DNA of 64,000 nt from Ixodes scapularis (GCF_016920785.2 NW_024609948.1:62001-126000), one strand, 5' to 3'. Positions 11,385 through 22,773 are shown, numbered from the stretch's first letter. Notes: a model not told the origin generated them from the letters alone. A program made the numbers and translations.

Positions 11385-11473
11385 CCGAGGGAAAAAGCGC
11401 TAAAAACAATGAACAAGTAGAAGTGTTGTTGGTTTCTGTTACTTTTCCATTGTTTTTAGTCTTTTACCCTCGG
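11385..11473. repeat. Foldback inverted repeat, about 26 bp
   Basis: The left arm at 11,385-11,411 opens ccgagggaaaaagcgc and the right arm at 11,448-11,473 ends cttttaccctcgg. They pair with about two mismatches across a 36-base spacer. No target duplication is clear, so it may be a small foldback MITE or a remnant. Confidence 0.5.
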
Positions 11474-12260
11474 ATATATAGCTCGCTAAGTGCCCTTAGT
11501 TAATAGGAGTGCATTCATTTGTAAGACAAGAGACCATTTGCGAAAATCCCAGGAGCCATTCACAGGATACGTTCCAATAGTTGTCTGGTACTTGTTTTCT
11601 TGCCGATTAAACGAGAGTCCGAATCGAACACTTAGGCAGCACTCACTGCTGGCTCACTCAGCCGCAACTACCCACGACTGTTTGTATCCCCTCTGATATG
11701 AACATCTAAGAGAAAAATGAACCACATCTCTCTTTTTTTCCTTTGTATGCAGTGGCAGCCATAAGGGGTTGCATTTATTTATGGCAGGGAATCCCCAAGT
11801 TTGCATACCCTATTAGTGGCATCGGAAGAAGAGGGCAAGGCAAGGGGGGCAATTGCCTCGCCCTGCCGCTTCTCTCTGACTGACATTTTAAACTATTATA
11901 GCAGACAATATGGGAGACAGGGACGGGGTTTAGCTCCCTAGCACATCACCCCTCCACCTTCCAAGCAATACAAACTCAGCTGGCTCCTGCCCATAGCGAT
12001 GAAAGTCATAGCTCTATATAGACTAGCCTTAGGGGTAGGATGAATGGAAGTTCTTAACTTGAAACTTGAGATCATGTCCGGTTTTCAGTTTTGAAGGCGT
12101 GAGGTCGCATCCATGGATAAGGACATAGGGGGGCTCCGAATGCGGCCGAAGCGCCACCGGCTTTCACACCCGAACTCCGACCAGGCAGCGTTAGCTTTAT
12201 ATGAACGGCGGGTGCTACGGCCGGGGACGCCCCGGGCACGTGACGGTTAGTCTCCCCTCT
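11474..12260. other. Unassigned stretch
   Basis: No gene is supported from 11,474 to about 12,060. After 12,060 the base composition rises sharply in GC and grades into the decayed gene block described next. Confidence 0.4.
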
Positions 12261-12300
12261 GGCTAGGTCAACGAAGGCCACCGCGTTCGTTGACCTAGCC
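12261..12300. repeat. 15-bp perfect hairpin left of the GC-rich block
   Basis: ggctaggtcaacgaa (12,261-12,275) pairs exactly with ttcgttgacctagcc (12,286-12,300) across a 10-base loop. It lies just past the 3' side of the decayed minus-strand gene at 12,384-13,865. Confidence 0.75.
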
Positions 12301-12383
12301 GCGAACCCCCTCTCAGCAAGGCCCCCCGGACAGCCCGACGCGCACCACGTATGGCTACCTTGGGCCCGACTTCCTTCGTTCAC

Positions 12384-13865
12384 CTAGACACCGGCGCGGC
12401 TGCGCCATCGCCCCCAACCCCATCCCGGTGTCCGGCCGACTATCCGCCGACCCTCTTGGTCCACACCGACATACGAAGGGACCAAGCACCCCGCTGGGCC
12501 AGGAGTGACAGGCACGAGGAGATCGGGGGGTATGATATTGCCCCCGATCCGCTTAAGGCAGGCCATGGCAGCTAGGGCCACCTCCTCAGCCGTCCGGGAA
12601 TAGCCCATCGGAAACGCCTTTGAAAACTTCTCCTTCTGCTCTTCGGGAGAGCCAGCCAGGCGGCCTCACCGTCTTCGCCTCCTCGGAATCTGAGGCTCTC
12701 CGCCGGAGAGAGCGAGTTGTGATCTTTGGCGACAAGATCCCTGACATTGAACGACAAGGGCAGGATCGGGCAGCCCCCCTCCTGATGTTTCCCCGCCGTC
12801 TGCACCAGCCGGAGCAACGGGTCCCAAACGAATGGGGCCCGCGGCGGCGGCTTAGGGCTCCTCTCGACCGCGACAGTCTCGCTATGACGTCGAGTCTGCT
12901 GTACCCACTCGGCCGGGAAGTCTGGTATGTCAACGGTGGGACCGTTGATACATTTAAACAAGTCGAAGGTCCCGACCACCTCAAGTTGATCTCCCTTCCA
13001 CGTCACTGCCAGACCCCGCTGCGTGGCCACTGCCGACAAGGTCGCGCGAAGACCTTCCTTGGCCTCCCCAATGTCTGGCAGCGTCACGGACCCGCGTTTG
13101 CCAGCAAAGAAGTCGTCAACCGAGATATCGGCCAGGACTGGGTCTGGTAGATCCGGAAAGACACGACGCACTCTGTGAGTGCCAAAGGCACGAGTTATAG
13201 TGGTGGACAAGGCCATAGGGTTAATGAGGCTCGGGTCGGCAACCCAAGCCGCTCTGGCCTCCAGCAGGTCCCTGATGAGCGGGTCCTGCTCTGCCTCAAG
13301 TGCCTCGACACGCTTAGCAAACAGATCATCTTCCCATGATCCTTGCAGGTCTATGATGCCAGTCAGATTGTTGGTGCAAAGGGGAGTCAGTGGAAAGCGC
13401 CGAGTGCTAATACGCGTGGACTCTACCAGACGGTGCCGGACAGCCCACATGACAGTAGCAAACGGGTCATCGTCAAGCCTGGCCGCATCTCGGCCCTCCA
13501 CTGTTCTAAGTTCGACGGCATTCCCCTTTCCACGGAGAATGAGGCCATACTGCCTTTTGAGAAGAGATTTGAAAGAGAACATGGGAGTTCTTAAAAACTT
13601 ATTCAATGCCCTCTCTCCGAGACTCAACCACGAACGGATAAGAACAAAGCAGCCTCACGAGCAACAACTGTTCTGAACCGTAATTCGCGTAGATGTACGA
13701 CGCTACCTCAAGTGCGTCCAGGATTTCTCTGGAACGTCCTTCTCCGACCCTTCTCCCACAGATCAGATGTCTTCGATATCGGAGGCCCCCAATTTTTAGA
13801 TTGGGGCCTCCGACATCGGAGACATTCGGGGGATATCGGGGGGCATTCGTCCAATTGGTATACAA
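12384..13865 (-). pseudogene. GC-rich decayed gene of unknown origin (candidate endogenous viral element)
   Basis: Three overlapping minus-strand frames (13,599-13,865, 12,572-13,627 and 12,384-12,608) look like one gene of about 490 codons with two frameshifts, near 13,610 and 12,600-12,700. The middle frame alone is 351 residues and has balanced amino-acid composition until its last 40 residues, which turn Arg-rich, as expected beyond a frameshift. The third frame resumes with a plausible helical segment (SRTAEEVALAAMACLKRIGG). GC content is far above both flanks and no transposon domain is visible. Size and isolation would fit an endogenised RNA-virus nucleoprotein, but I recognise no family motif, so that is a guess. 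Confidence 0.4.
13776..13816. repeat. 14-18-bp hairpin at the 5' side of the GC-rich block
   Basis: tcggaggcccccaat at 13,779-13,793 pairs with attggggcctccga at 13,800-13,813, with a single bulged C and a 6-base loop. The stem extends outward by several more pairs with one mismatch. Its position mirrors the hairpin at 12,261-12,300. Confidence 0.7.
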
Positions 13866-13869
13866 TATG

Positions 13870-15958
13870 TTAGGAACGTTCTTAATATTTAATTAGTTTG
13901 AGCAACCTATTGTATTTCAATGCTGACTACCGTATATCATAGTTTATTTCACAACTTTAGAAGTTAGCAAATGCAGGTGACCTCTAAGTTTGGGGACACC
14001 ATTGATTAAATATTGTAATTACAGCTCTACATGAAGCTCATTTACTATAAAGTACCATTAAACCTTAATAATATAAAAAAAACTGTACCTACTGAAATTC
14101 ACAAACTCAAAAAAAAAAAGAAGCAAAATAAATATAACAGTAGCCCAACCAAGAACATACAGCTTCGATTGGTCAGTGTTAAAAAAATTGAAAAAAGTGC
14201 CACATTCCAAAACAAAGCACGCATCGTGGCGAGCCCAAGCTGTGCCATAACTGAAACTACTAGATAGCTAGTGAGCTGCTCACATGCACCACTCCATCAT
14301 GCATGTGCACAATAGATGTGGGCTCTGAATTTCTGATTTGCATGTGGCATGGACTGGTTGCACCACTCTGAAGGCAGCTGTGGGCACGCGCATTATGTGC
14401 CAGAGCGCATCCTTCAGTATGTCCAGTAATGCTGAGGTGAAGTTTGCCCAATAAGTTGAGTTTCTACATGGCTTCATCTGTTGAAAACTGCTCTGCCAGC
14501 ATTTTGTGATGCTTTGTGTGTGTTCATCAAATTGAAGATTATATATTTATGTCAGAACCGCTGGAGCCTCCTGCTAAACAGGCGTGTTAGTTTTATGAAG
14601 GCAACAAGGGCGGCAGTGGCTCCCCGCCCCTGTCTACTCCCCCATCGGAAAGCAAAGAAAGTTCTGTTGAGAGCTGGGGTCTTAAGAGATCGGCAGAAGT
14701 TCCATACCATAATTCCTCGACAAGACAAGTTGCGAAGTCCTTCAAGATCATGAGGGTTTTGATTAGCTCCATGGCAGGAGCTGCAAGAACAGCAGTTTCC
14801 CTTGTTTAGTGAGCAAAAATTATCTCCAGCAGTCACACTGTAATCAATAAATTGTTCATATGCAGTAAGGTTCAAGGTTCAAGGTGTTTAATGGCACAAC
14901 TTCCACACAACCGAGTGCCTGAGGCAGCCAAAAGGCAGAAGCCCATACAACCAAGTGCTGGCTGCTTCCTCTCTTTCTCCCCAGCTGGAACAAGTTTCTG
15001 CACTCTTGGCATTCCTAACTAAGGAGACAATCAGGTCTTTATATGACTTTGATATGGAAACTTGTCATCAGTGTAAGATGGCGTGCAAAACGATGACACT
15101 TGAAGAGGAGCAGCCAGACGCTGAATCCTTGTATCCCTCACCATGGTCGCTGAGCAGGTGGCACCATGGTTACAACTGATCCTCGGCCACAGCAGTAACG
15201 GTATGACCTAGGACGGTACCCTGGACTAAAGGGTGTTCTGCTGCGGTTCGGATCCAGCTGTGCGGGAAATTGGCACCTTAGAGATTTCTTTTTCTAGGAC
15301 AGGGTTTATGCATGTTGAAGCATGGCATCAGAAGTTGAGTTGTATCAAGAGCGTTGAGAGTAAGTGTTCGGAGAGCTTGTCCAGTTAACTTCTTGTCCCA
15401 GCATCTCAGCATGACTGTAATCTGCTTCAACATTAAAAATAAGTCTGTAGGTAAGTAGCTAAACATTCGGATGGTTACTAATCTGCTGCACCTCTTCTTT
15501 TTGTGGAGTGCATGACGACACTCAGCTTAAAAAGAGCTACTAGAATATGAAGATGCCATCAGTACAACGAGAATATGGTGAATGTAGGCATAGCGGAATG
15601 GAAGTCCTTGTTACACCTGGTCCACAGATCACGGAAAGTTCGTCGGAGTGCTTTTCACTCTGAATGGCATGCACACGAACTCGCAAACCGAAAGGCATTG
15701 TTAGGCTCCTTTTGAATTACCAATGGCTTGTCTGGTATTGGTGCTAGGACTTACCAGATCGACCTTGGAAAATATGGCAAGCTATTGTTGAGCAGTGTAA
15801 TGAAGGTGCTGATGCAAAAGAACTGTGTTTTTCTGTTTTGTAGCAGCTGTATATGGCAGAACTACATCGTACAGCGCATGAATTATGTGCAAAACTAGCT
15901 TTTTTAAGTTGATGAGTATAATCAGTGCGTAGAACGCACACATTCATACATGGATATG
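13870..15958. other. Unassigned stretch
   Basis: AT-rich sequence with only short frames on both strands (for example 14,280-14,477 minus and 14,955-15,179 plus), none with a recognisable domain. Nothing can be annotated with confidence. Confidence 0.4.
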
Positions 15959-16399
15959 TTAGCAAAAATAAAAACTAATGTCTCGTTGCAAGGACTCACA
16001 CAAAAAGCAGAATTTGTTGAGAACCACATGTAAACTGGTAAAATCACTGCAGTACAATAACAACAACAAAAAAGCTATTTTTATGTTGGCACACCACGCT
16101 TCCTCCGCATTAAATTGTGCATACGACCGCTGCTGGAAATTCTGAGGAAAGCAGTCTGAGTAGCCACAGTCGGCAGCGACCCCAGACATGCTCAACGGGG
16201 TGCGAACCGGACCTGGATTGGCCTCGACATCATTGTCGTCGCACCCGTTTCGCACCCAGGCGGAGCCTGGGGCGCTCAGCACGTACTGGGCCGTGGCGGG
16301 CAGCTGGGCGAAGAGGCCAATAACAGCTGTACGTGTTGAAGTCTTGGAGAAAACACAGACGGCAAGCGTCGACGAGTGGCTTAACCCTTTACTGCACAA
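15959..16399 (-). CDS. Frame with 2A-like motif (LINE 5' region?), interrupted by piggyBac
   Basis: This minus-strand frame contains NDVEANPGP (codons at about 16,208-16,234), an exact match to the D(V/I)ExNPGP signature of 2A ribosome-skipping peptides. In animals such motifs are known near the N-terminus of CR1-like and related LINE proteins. The upstream part is Ala/Pro/Leu-rich. The downstream part soon turns into Leu-rich sequence of unclear meaning. The frame crosses the TTAA (16,381-16,384) at the edge of the piggyBac element, so its first codons come from the transposon end. The original 5' part would lie beyond 19,180. No reverse transcriptase is seen nearby, so function is uncertain. 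Confidence 0.35.
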   Translation of the reverse strand: MCSKGLSHSSTLAVCVFSKTSTRTAVIGLFAQLPATAQYVLSAPGSAWVRNGCDDNDVEANPGPVRTPLSMSGVAADCGYSDCFPQNFQQRSYAQFNAEEAWCANIKIAFLLLLLYCSDFTSLHVVLNKFCFLCESLQRDISFYFC

Positions 16400-16516
16400 C
16401 TTTTTATTTTTTCACAATTTTATTCCAGCAGAAGTAGAATACCACAGTTATCACAATACTATCACTAAAATAAATTTCAAAGTTTCGGAAAAATTTATAT
16501 CGAAAAAAGATAGGTA

Positions 16517-16534
16517 TGTTGCATATTTGCAACA
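16517..16534. repeat. 18-bp subterminal palindrome, left side of piggyBac
   Basis: tgttgcatatttgcaaca, 132 bases inside the left end. The same palindrome with a variable 4-base core is found at 18,795, 19,068 and 19,144. Confidence 0.7.
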
Positions 16535-16627
16535 AGATGGAAATAACGAAATATTTATAGCCGAATGCTAAAAATTTGTGAACCAGAGCCAAACTTGTAT
16601 TTACAGACATCAGTGAGAGATGTGGCC

Positions 16628-18755
16628 TCATTTGCTTGTGTGATACAAAAGAAAGCAGTTATTCTTGCTTGTTGAGCACAGGTGAGTGCCACACTTAGAG
16701 CAGTAGCTCATACAAATGCCCTTGCATCCAGGAAACTTGCAACGCTGTCGCTTCTGACTCCAAAGCACCCAGTGGCCAACCTGAGCATAGAAGTATGAAC
16801 AGTGAGGTTTGTAACACAGATTAATTCGCCAGTGATAATACCTGATCAATCCTGACATCTTGAGGTGGACACGGTGCTGAAGGACCTCTTGTCTTCTTCA
16901 GCTGGATGCCTTGCTCCACGGACTCATTGCTGGGCCTTCCCCTTTTCTTCAGTTGATTTTTTCCTGCTTTGCAGAGTGACGTGGCGAGGTCCACCTTGAA
17001 CTCTGCTAATGGCATGAGCTTTCGTGTTGGTTGATCGGAAGTAGTCTCGGCACTCCTCCTGTACAGCAGCCAGGCATTTACAGCCGTCAAGTCGAGAATA
17101 TGAAGAAAAATACGAAAGTACCATTTCTTCGATCGGAGATGGGCGCGGTAGAGGGAGATCAGAGAGTCTAAGAGATCCACTCCTCCCATGTGCTTGTTAT
17201 AAGCGCCTATCACCGACGGACACGGTATGTCGCGCCTCTCCTTTTCTTTTTGGCTCCACCTTGGCGCAGTTAGGACAGGCTCTGCCCCAACAAAGGTGGA
17301 CAGCAAGGTGACGGCTCTGTTGTCTTGCCACCTTGTACACGACAGCTGAATGCCATCCAGGGTCGCTACCTTCTCTTCAAAGCTTCCCCTTCCTTTCTGT
17401 TTCATTTCCTTGTCAGATGGCATGCTGATACCCGTTACTCGGTTGATCCGGACTGTACCAATGCAGTGCACGGTTTCTTTTTCCAGGTACACCTGAAGGG
17501 TTGGACAGTTGAAGTAGTTATCGAAATACACTTTGTGGTGGACTCCTCTTGGGATTAACCTGCACAATCGAACAACAATGTTCCCGCTTGCTCCACAGTC
17601 AGGCTCTCCTGCACGTCTTGGGGCAGAGTTTTCTTGTCCCGTGTACAGTTCTAGCTTGTACGAGAAGCCACTTACTCCTGAGAGAACAAATACTTTGTAC
17701 CCCCATTTTTTTGGTTTCTGGGGACAGTACTGTTTCAGTGCACTTGCGCCTTTGAAAGGTATAATCTGTTCATCCACAGACAAGTGCTCTTCAAGCGGTA
17801 TCAGCGACAACTGTTCATTTACAGCATCGACGAGCGGTCGTATCTTTGCAAGCCGGTCTCTATCAGGATCATCTCTTGGGCCAAGAGAGCTGTTGTCCAC
17901 AAAGTGAAGGTTGTGCTTCAACTGTTCGAAGCGTGTCACCGTGAGGTGGTCAGCTACTTGGCTTACTCTGGTAGCTTCACTCCAGTACCACCTAGTGTTC
18001 TTCAGCTGAATTATAGACATCCACATGCAGGTGCCTAGAAAAACTTCAATCTCCTCGGCACTGGTGCAGAGGGGCTTACTGGCATCCTTCTGGACTGAGT
18101 ACAAATTGCTCTCATTTGCAATAAGCGAAATAAGAGCCCCTGGAAAGATGAACTTGAAGTATTGGAAAGGTGTTTCCAACTCTGAAACTTCCTGCGGAAG
18201 CTCATTTTGTCCAGTGAACTTCACTGTTTCAGGATCCCGCATCAGGCTTGCATTCTTCCAGATAATTCTTCTCTTAGATTGAGTTGATGACTGATCAGCT
18301 GGTTGGCTTGCGGGAGCTTCCTCTTCGTCAGAGCTTGTACTCGCCTCGCTTGAACTGGCACTACATTTTGCAGGGGGTTGGACATCTGGGGTACAAAAAA
18401 TAACAGCGTCTCGCACAACTCATACAATGAGCAGTAAAATAAATAATTTGGAGAGAAATTCTACATTGTATAGGGGACTATCTTCCCTGGCGGTTCTAAG
18501 TGTGCTCTTTGAAAGCGTGAAAACAACCCTACAACTTTGCAATTGTGTGTAGTTACACCTGACGAAGGATGGTCTCTTCCGAAAATCTCTGTCAATGAAG
18601 CCTACACTGCTTCTAATTTTATTCTCTACGTGAAAAAAAGTTGGATTTCCAGAAAAAAACATTAACTTACAATCAGAGTCATCGTCACTGCCGGAGAGCT
18701 CGCTGTCCTCACTGTCGGAAGGAATTCCACGGCTGTAAAACCGTTTGGGGTCCAT
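16628..18755 (-). CDS. piggyBac transposase (three exons)
   Basis: The predicted exons are 18,755-18,671, 18,385-16,842 and 16,780-16,628, with GTAAGT and GTATTA donors and CAG acceptors; the frame is kept across both joins. The protein has a short acidic Ser/Asp-rich N-terminus, then the DDE_Tnp_1_7 catalytic domain with the three expected Asp contexts (SVDEQIIPFKG, VYFDNYFNCP, NKHMGGVDLLD). A basic stretch and a C-terminal cysteine-rich ribbon in exon 3 follow (CKFPGCKGIC, CSKCGTHLC). The enzyme would excise and insert the element at TTAA in the nucleus. The total length of nearly 600 residues is normal for the family. Intron positions are my inference from splice consensus and domain continuity. 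Confidence 0.8.
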
Positions 18756-18794
18756 TGTGTCTGCTCTACGAAGAAAAAACACCGTCGTGCACGT

Positions 18795-19161
18795 TGTTGC
18801 ATCTGTGCAACATAGCTATTTTTTGCTTCCAAAGACAAACTTCGTCGATAATCTTAAGGTTTTTAGTATTTACATAATCAGCAGGACATTAAGTTGAGTC
18901 ACAAATTTTTTGTTTTGCATTACACTGTATAGAACGTGATATGCAGTAGTCAAGGCTTACCTGTGTCACTTGTTGAGCGTCCACGTGGTGGCTGTCACGC
19001 TTTTTAGAGAGCAGTTTCGCCGCCTGAGTACAGATGGCAGCACTGGACGGCTCGCCTCGCGGATGTATGTTGCAGAAATGCAACAACGTGCGGAACTAGC
19101 ACTGAATGCATTTTGTAGATGTTTTTATCGTCGTTTATCGCTATGTTGCGAATATGCAACA
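18795..19161. repeat. Three 18-bp subterminal palindromes, right side of piggyBac
   Basis: Copies lie at 18,795-18,812 (core tctg), 19,068-19,085 (core gaaa) and 19,144-19,161 (core gaat); all keep TGTTGC...GCAACA arms. The last lies 15 bases inside the right end. Repetition at unequal spacing only in the subterminal DNA argues for protein-binding sites. Confidence 0.65.
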
Positions 19162-19180
19162 AGGTGCAGTAAAGGGTTAA

Positions 19181-20570
19181 GGCTAGGTACTTCTAGCAGA
19201 GTGTGTTGGATAGACTGCAGCTCACGCAGGAAGAACTGTGTCTGTCCCTCGTCTATTTTCAGTGTTTTTATTCTCACTGTGTGAACTGTGGCCTAAGGCT
19301 GCAGCGTCACGTGGCGAGAGTAGCAAGGGGGCGTTGTCACTCGCAAGCTTGTGGATGTCTGTCAAAGGGCAGCGGGTAAAGATGTATTTAGGAAGTTGTT
19401 TGAGCTTGCCTGTCCATAGTCTCAATGCTCTCTTTAAAGCGGCGTAGGACTGACGGGATCATGCAAGCCTTCTTTTTCGGGCTCTTAGAAGGCCACCTCT
19501 CCTGAGACTCCACCTCACAAGCCTGAGCCTCGCGGCTCATCGCTTCGGGACAGGGGCCCGTTCGTCTGCAGCTCCGCAGGGTGCGCACTGGAACCCGATA
19601 CCCGAGCAAGCTGCCTTTAATTTTCACCACTCCAGGCTTCTTGCGCATCTCGATGAACTCTGTTGACTTTGCGCTTGAGAGCGGCCTTTTCTTCGTTCAC
19701 CTCACTACATCGCACAGTTCTTCAGATTCTGGAATTGTTGAATTAAGGTGCATTTGGTTATATGCACTTCGATCAACCAGTTACTTATAAAAAGAGGAAT
19801 GCTAGGGGGGAGAATTTTCGGCATACCTGGCACGTTGACAGTCTGCGCGTGGTAGTAGCCCCCCTTGGTTGTTATGTTGCCGCTCCAGAAGACATTGTAC
19901 AAAAAGTCTGGGTTGAAATCCCCGCACGTAACGGGGCGGAAGTCTTATATTTCTTCTAGGGACAACCGCTGTCGTCACGGTCTATTTTATATCCCACCAA
20001 CGCAAATAATTCGCACATCACTAATCCAAGCTCTATGTATAAATGGTACCAAAGCTTCCATGGAAGCTCATAAGGCGCGAATATGGCGGCTCATTGGGTG
20101 CAGCGCCATTTGTGAGGTGTGCGGCATTGCCGCTAGTCATGCTGGCCTGCGACGTACGGGAAGTGACGCCTTATTAAAAACAAACAGAAAATGACGCAAT
20201 TTCCTCTTGACTGCAACATCACGATTGCTCTTCGCTAGTGACACAAAATTTAAATGCCTTTCGCCAGTGACACGAAATTGAAATGCTTTTTTTATGTGTT
20301 CTACATGCCTGCGCAACTACTGTCCTTCATAACTTGCTTCATACAAAGTAAAGTGAATGGTACTTAAGCAGGCACATAGAATACGGAAGAAAAACAATTA
20401 GACACGTTGGCATTGCTACTTGTAGTGCATTAGACATTGGAATCTATCACTTCCATATAATCTCTTTAGCAAAAGAACCACTTTTTTCATCAGTTCTGGG
20501 AACCACCAATAAGTTAATATATTTTTGAAATTATCCAGTGTGTTACAGCACGTCAATGAATGGATGCTTA
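19181..20570. other. Unassigned stretch flanking piggyBac
   Basis: The first 250-450 bases continue whatever the piggyBac element interrupted. A minus-strand frame at 19,222-19,425 and another at 19,388-19,648 have fair composition but no recognised domain. Nothing is supported from 19,700 to 20,570. Confidence 0.4.
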
Positions 20571-20990
20571 TTATTCAAAGTGTCGGAGGGTTAGGCGAGT
20601 GGCCAAGAGAAGGCGCCACCGCTTGGGAGACGGGGGGTGCCCGGAAAAAACAATAAACGCCAACTCGCCGGACAGTACTGACTCCCTGCCCAACCGGTAC
20701 ATGGTGGCATTTTCGTAGTTCTTTCCTTCGTCCTCTGTCAGCTTCAAAGAACAAAGAACGTCCTCCCCTTCGCGGCCCATGGCGTAAACGTGTTTACTTG
20801 CGTTTCTTGAGAGCGGAGACGCAACTCGGTGATTATCCTGTAGCGTTGCCATCTCGTGAACCACGTCTTCCACGTGTGCGGCTGGTGAAAGTCGAACTTT
20901 TCCAGCAGTTGTGTTGAAATCGGGTTGAAGTAGCTGCTTCCCGCTTGAACCGCTGCTTTTTGATCCGTCATGTTGGACCGGCGTTGTTGC
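20571..20990 (-). pseudogene. Ty3/gypsy gag fragment
   Basis: The minus-strand frame beginning near 20,971 contains FNPISTQLLEKFDFHQPHTW followed by a Trp-rich stretch, and after a frameshift near 20,780 the segment YAMGREGEDVLCSLKLTEDE. Both are characteristic of the gag N-terminal region of Ty3/gypsy elements of the K02A2.6-like type. Homology fades at about 20,640. The matching pol fragment begins less than 100 bases away but on the plus strand, so the element has been inverted or two copies are joined head to head. Confidence 0.6.
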
Positions 20991-21071
20991 GCAGTTAAGC
21001 GTGTCCGCTGCTCCCACTGCTGCTTCGGTTGTGCGTGCCGTGCCCGCTACTGTTGCTCTTATCGCTGACAA

Positions 21072-21790
21072 ACTAAACCACTGAGAGACCTACTTCGTCA
21101 TGATGCAGTCTGGTACTGGGGAGAGGCTCAGCAGCAAGCCTTCCAGCAGACCAAGGCAGCTCTCATCACAAACTCGGGATTGGCAATGTACAACCAAAGA
21201 GACCACTTGACACTCTTGGTCGATGCCTCATCCTATGGATTGGGTGCTGCGCTCCTCCAGGAGTCCCAAGGCGAGCGATGACCAGTTATGCATCCAAGGC
21301 ACTAACGGAAACTGAGCAACGCTATGCCCAGATTGAGAAGGAGGCACTAGCCATCATGTGGGCTAGTGGCCATTTCCGCACATACTTCCTAGGGCTCCAA
21401 TTTCATATTGACACTGACCACAAGCCCCTTGTGCCACTTCTCACCACGAAGCATCTAGATGAACTCAGACCTCTTCTGCAACGTTTCCGCATGCGACTAC
21501 TGGAGTATGGCTTAACGATCTCCCACATCCCGGTAAAGAAGATCCACCCGGCAGATGTGCTGTAACGCAAGCCACTTACTGGAGCAGGAGAAAAGGAAGC
21601 TGCCGACCTGGAGGAAGCCGTTCTGGAGTATGAAGTTCTCACAGTGGATCTGTTACCTGCGTCAACAACACGCTCTCACGGATCAAAGATGAGATCGGGA
21701 AGGATCCTGTCACGTCTGGAGTTCTGCTCTACGGGCTGGCCGAGCATGAGAGCTCTACCACCAGAACTGCGGCGATACTGCGAAATAGCA
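21072..21790 (+). pseudogene. Ty3/gypsy RT-RNase H fragment
   Basis: The sequence opens in the thumb region of the reverse transcriptase (KPLRDLLRHD, then QQAFQQTKAAL), continues into LLVDASSYGLGAALLQ and, after a one-base frameshift near 21,275, into YASKALTETEQRYAQIEKEA and FHIDTDHKPLVPLL, the RNase H block of Ty3/gypsy pol. A stop follows at about 21,563, and connection-domain-like sequence goes on to about 21,790. The palm with YVDD and the integrase are absent. It is a dead fragment. Confidence 0.7.
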
Positions 21791-21791
21791 G

Positions 21792-22520
21792 GTGAACTCG
21801 AGGCTGCATTACTGTTTATTGGTCTGGGGGACAACTACAGCAAGTAATATTAAGCAATTATTTACATTGCAAAAACGCGCAGTTAGGTCAATTGATAATT
21901 TACCTTGGACTGAATCGACTTCCCCTAGCTTTATTAAACATGGAATATTAACGTCAGACAATCTTTTTTGCCTAAAGGTTGCAATTTTAGTTCATACTCA
22001 AATAAACACGAATCCCGCAATATTTTACGAAACATATTTATTTAAGCAAACAAATTACAATTTGAGACACCAGCAGTTTTCAAAACCTAAAATAAGAACT
22101 AATTACGGTACACAAAAAACATCCTACCAGATACCCGATCTTCTTAACAGAAATTATTGTGTATTCGAATTAGCCCAGACAATAGCGTCCGTGTTTCTTT
22201 TCAAAAAATACCTTACGGTATACTTCAATGTGCCTAGTGTGTATTCCTATTATAGTTCACATCAAAATAGATTGTACATTTTTGAGTGTCATATTTTTAT
22301 CTTCTCAGATATTGTTTTATTTTTTATTTATGCTGTTTTTGATTCATTTCCTGTGCCCTGCTGCTGAGTGCTGTAACGGGGGTTGGGGACCTAGTCAGGT
22401 GATTCGTTTTCGCCTTTTGTCCCAACCTCCCTGACCTGACTGTCCCAACCTCTCTCGCCACGGTGCGAGCTTGAAACGGGCATCGTCCCATTAAGCCCAT
22501 TTCCATGCTTTAAGCAGTAA
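21792..22520 (+). pseudogene. CR1/jockey-like LINE 3' fragment
   Basis: The frame at 21,792-22,367 has the pattern of the reverse-transcriptase C-terminal region of CR1/jockey-like LINEs: SRLHYCLLVWG, then LFTLQKRAVRSI, a Pro-Ser-Phe segment, GILTSDNLFCLKVAI and a basic YNLRHQQF stretch. The catalytic core is missing. This is a typical 5'-truncated insertion, with 3' untranslated sequence probably reaching about 22,520. It belongs to a different clade from the I-type copies that follow. Confidence 0.6.
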
Positions 22521-22773
22521 TATCGTCCAGTTATTTTAATGAATATTTGTCCCGGGTTTCAGCACCAATATTCTAAATATTCCACCGACAGTGTCTTATT
22601 CTCTGTATGTGGATGATGTGCAAATTTCAGTTTCTTCTTGCAACCTGTATAGTTGCGAACGTCAACTGCAACTGACAATCAACAGAATGAGCAAGTGGGC
22701 AGCCGAAAATGGGTTTCGTTTCCCCCCGACAAAACCGTATGAGTTCCGTTTTCGCTGCGTCGAGGGTTGTCAC

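Larger units (their letters stand above)
16385..19176 (-). mobile_element. piggyBac element, structurally complete
   Basis: The ends are ccctttactgcac (16,385-16,397) and its exact inverse gtgcagtaaaggg (19,164-19,176), each bordered by TTAA (16,381-16,384 and 19,177-19,180), the piggyBac target. Between them lies one transposase gene on the minus strand with no stop or frameshift in its predicted exons. Four copies of an 18-bp palindrome, TGTTGCANNNNTGCAACA, lie in the subterminal DNA: one near the left end (16,517) and three towards the right end (18,795, 19,068, 19,144). They are likely transposase-binding sites. Intact ends and frame suggest a young, possibly active copy. Confidence 0.85.

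Noticed and set aside
12620..13676. Plus-strand frames opposite the GC-rich decayed gene
   Set aside because: High GC lowers stop frequency on both strands; only the minus-strand frames have protein-like composition and a consistent order.
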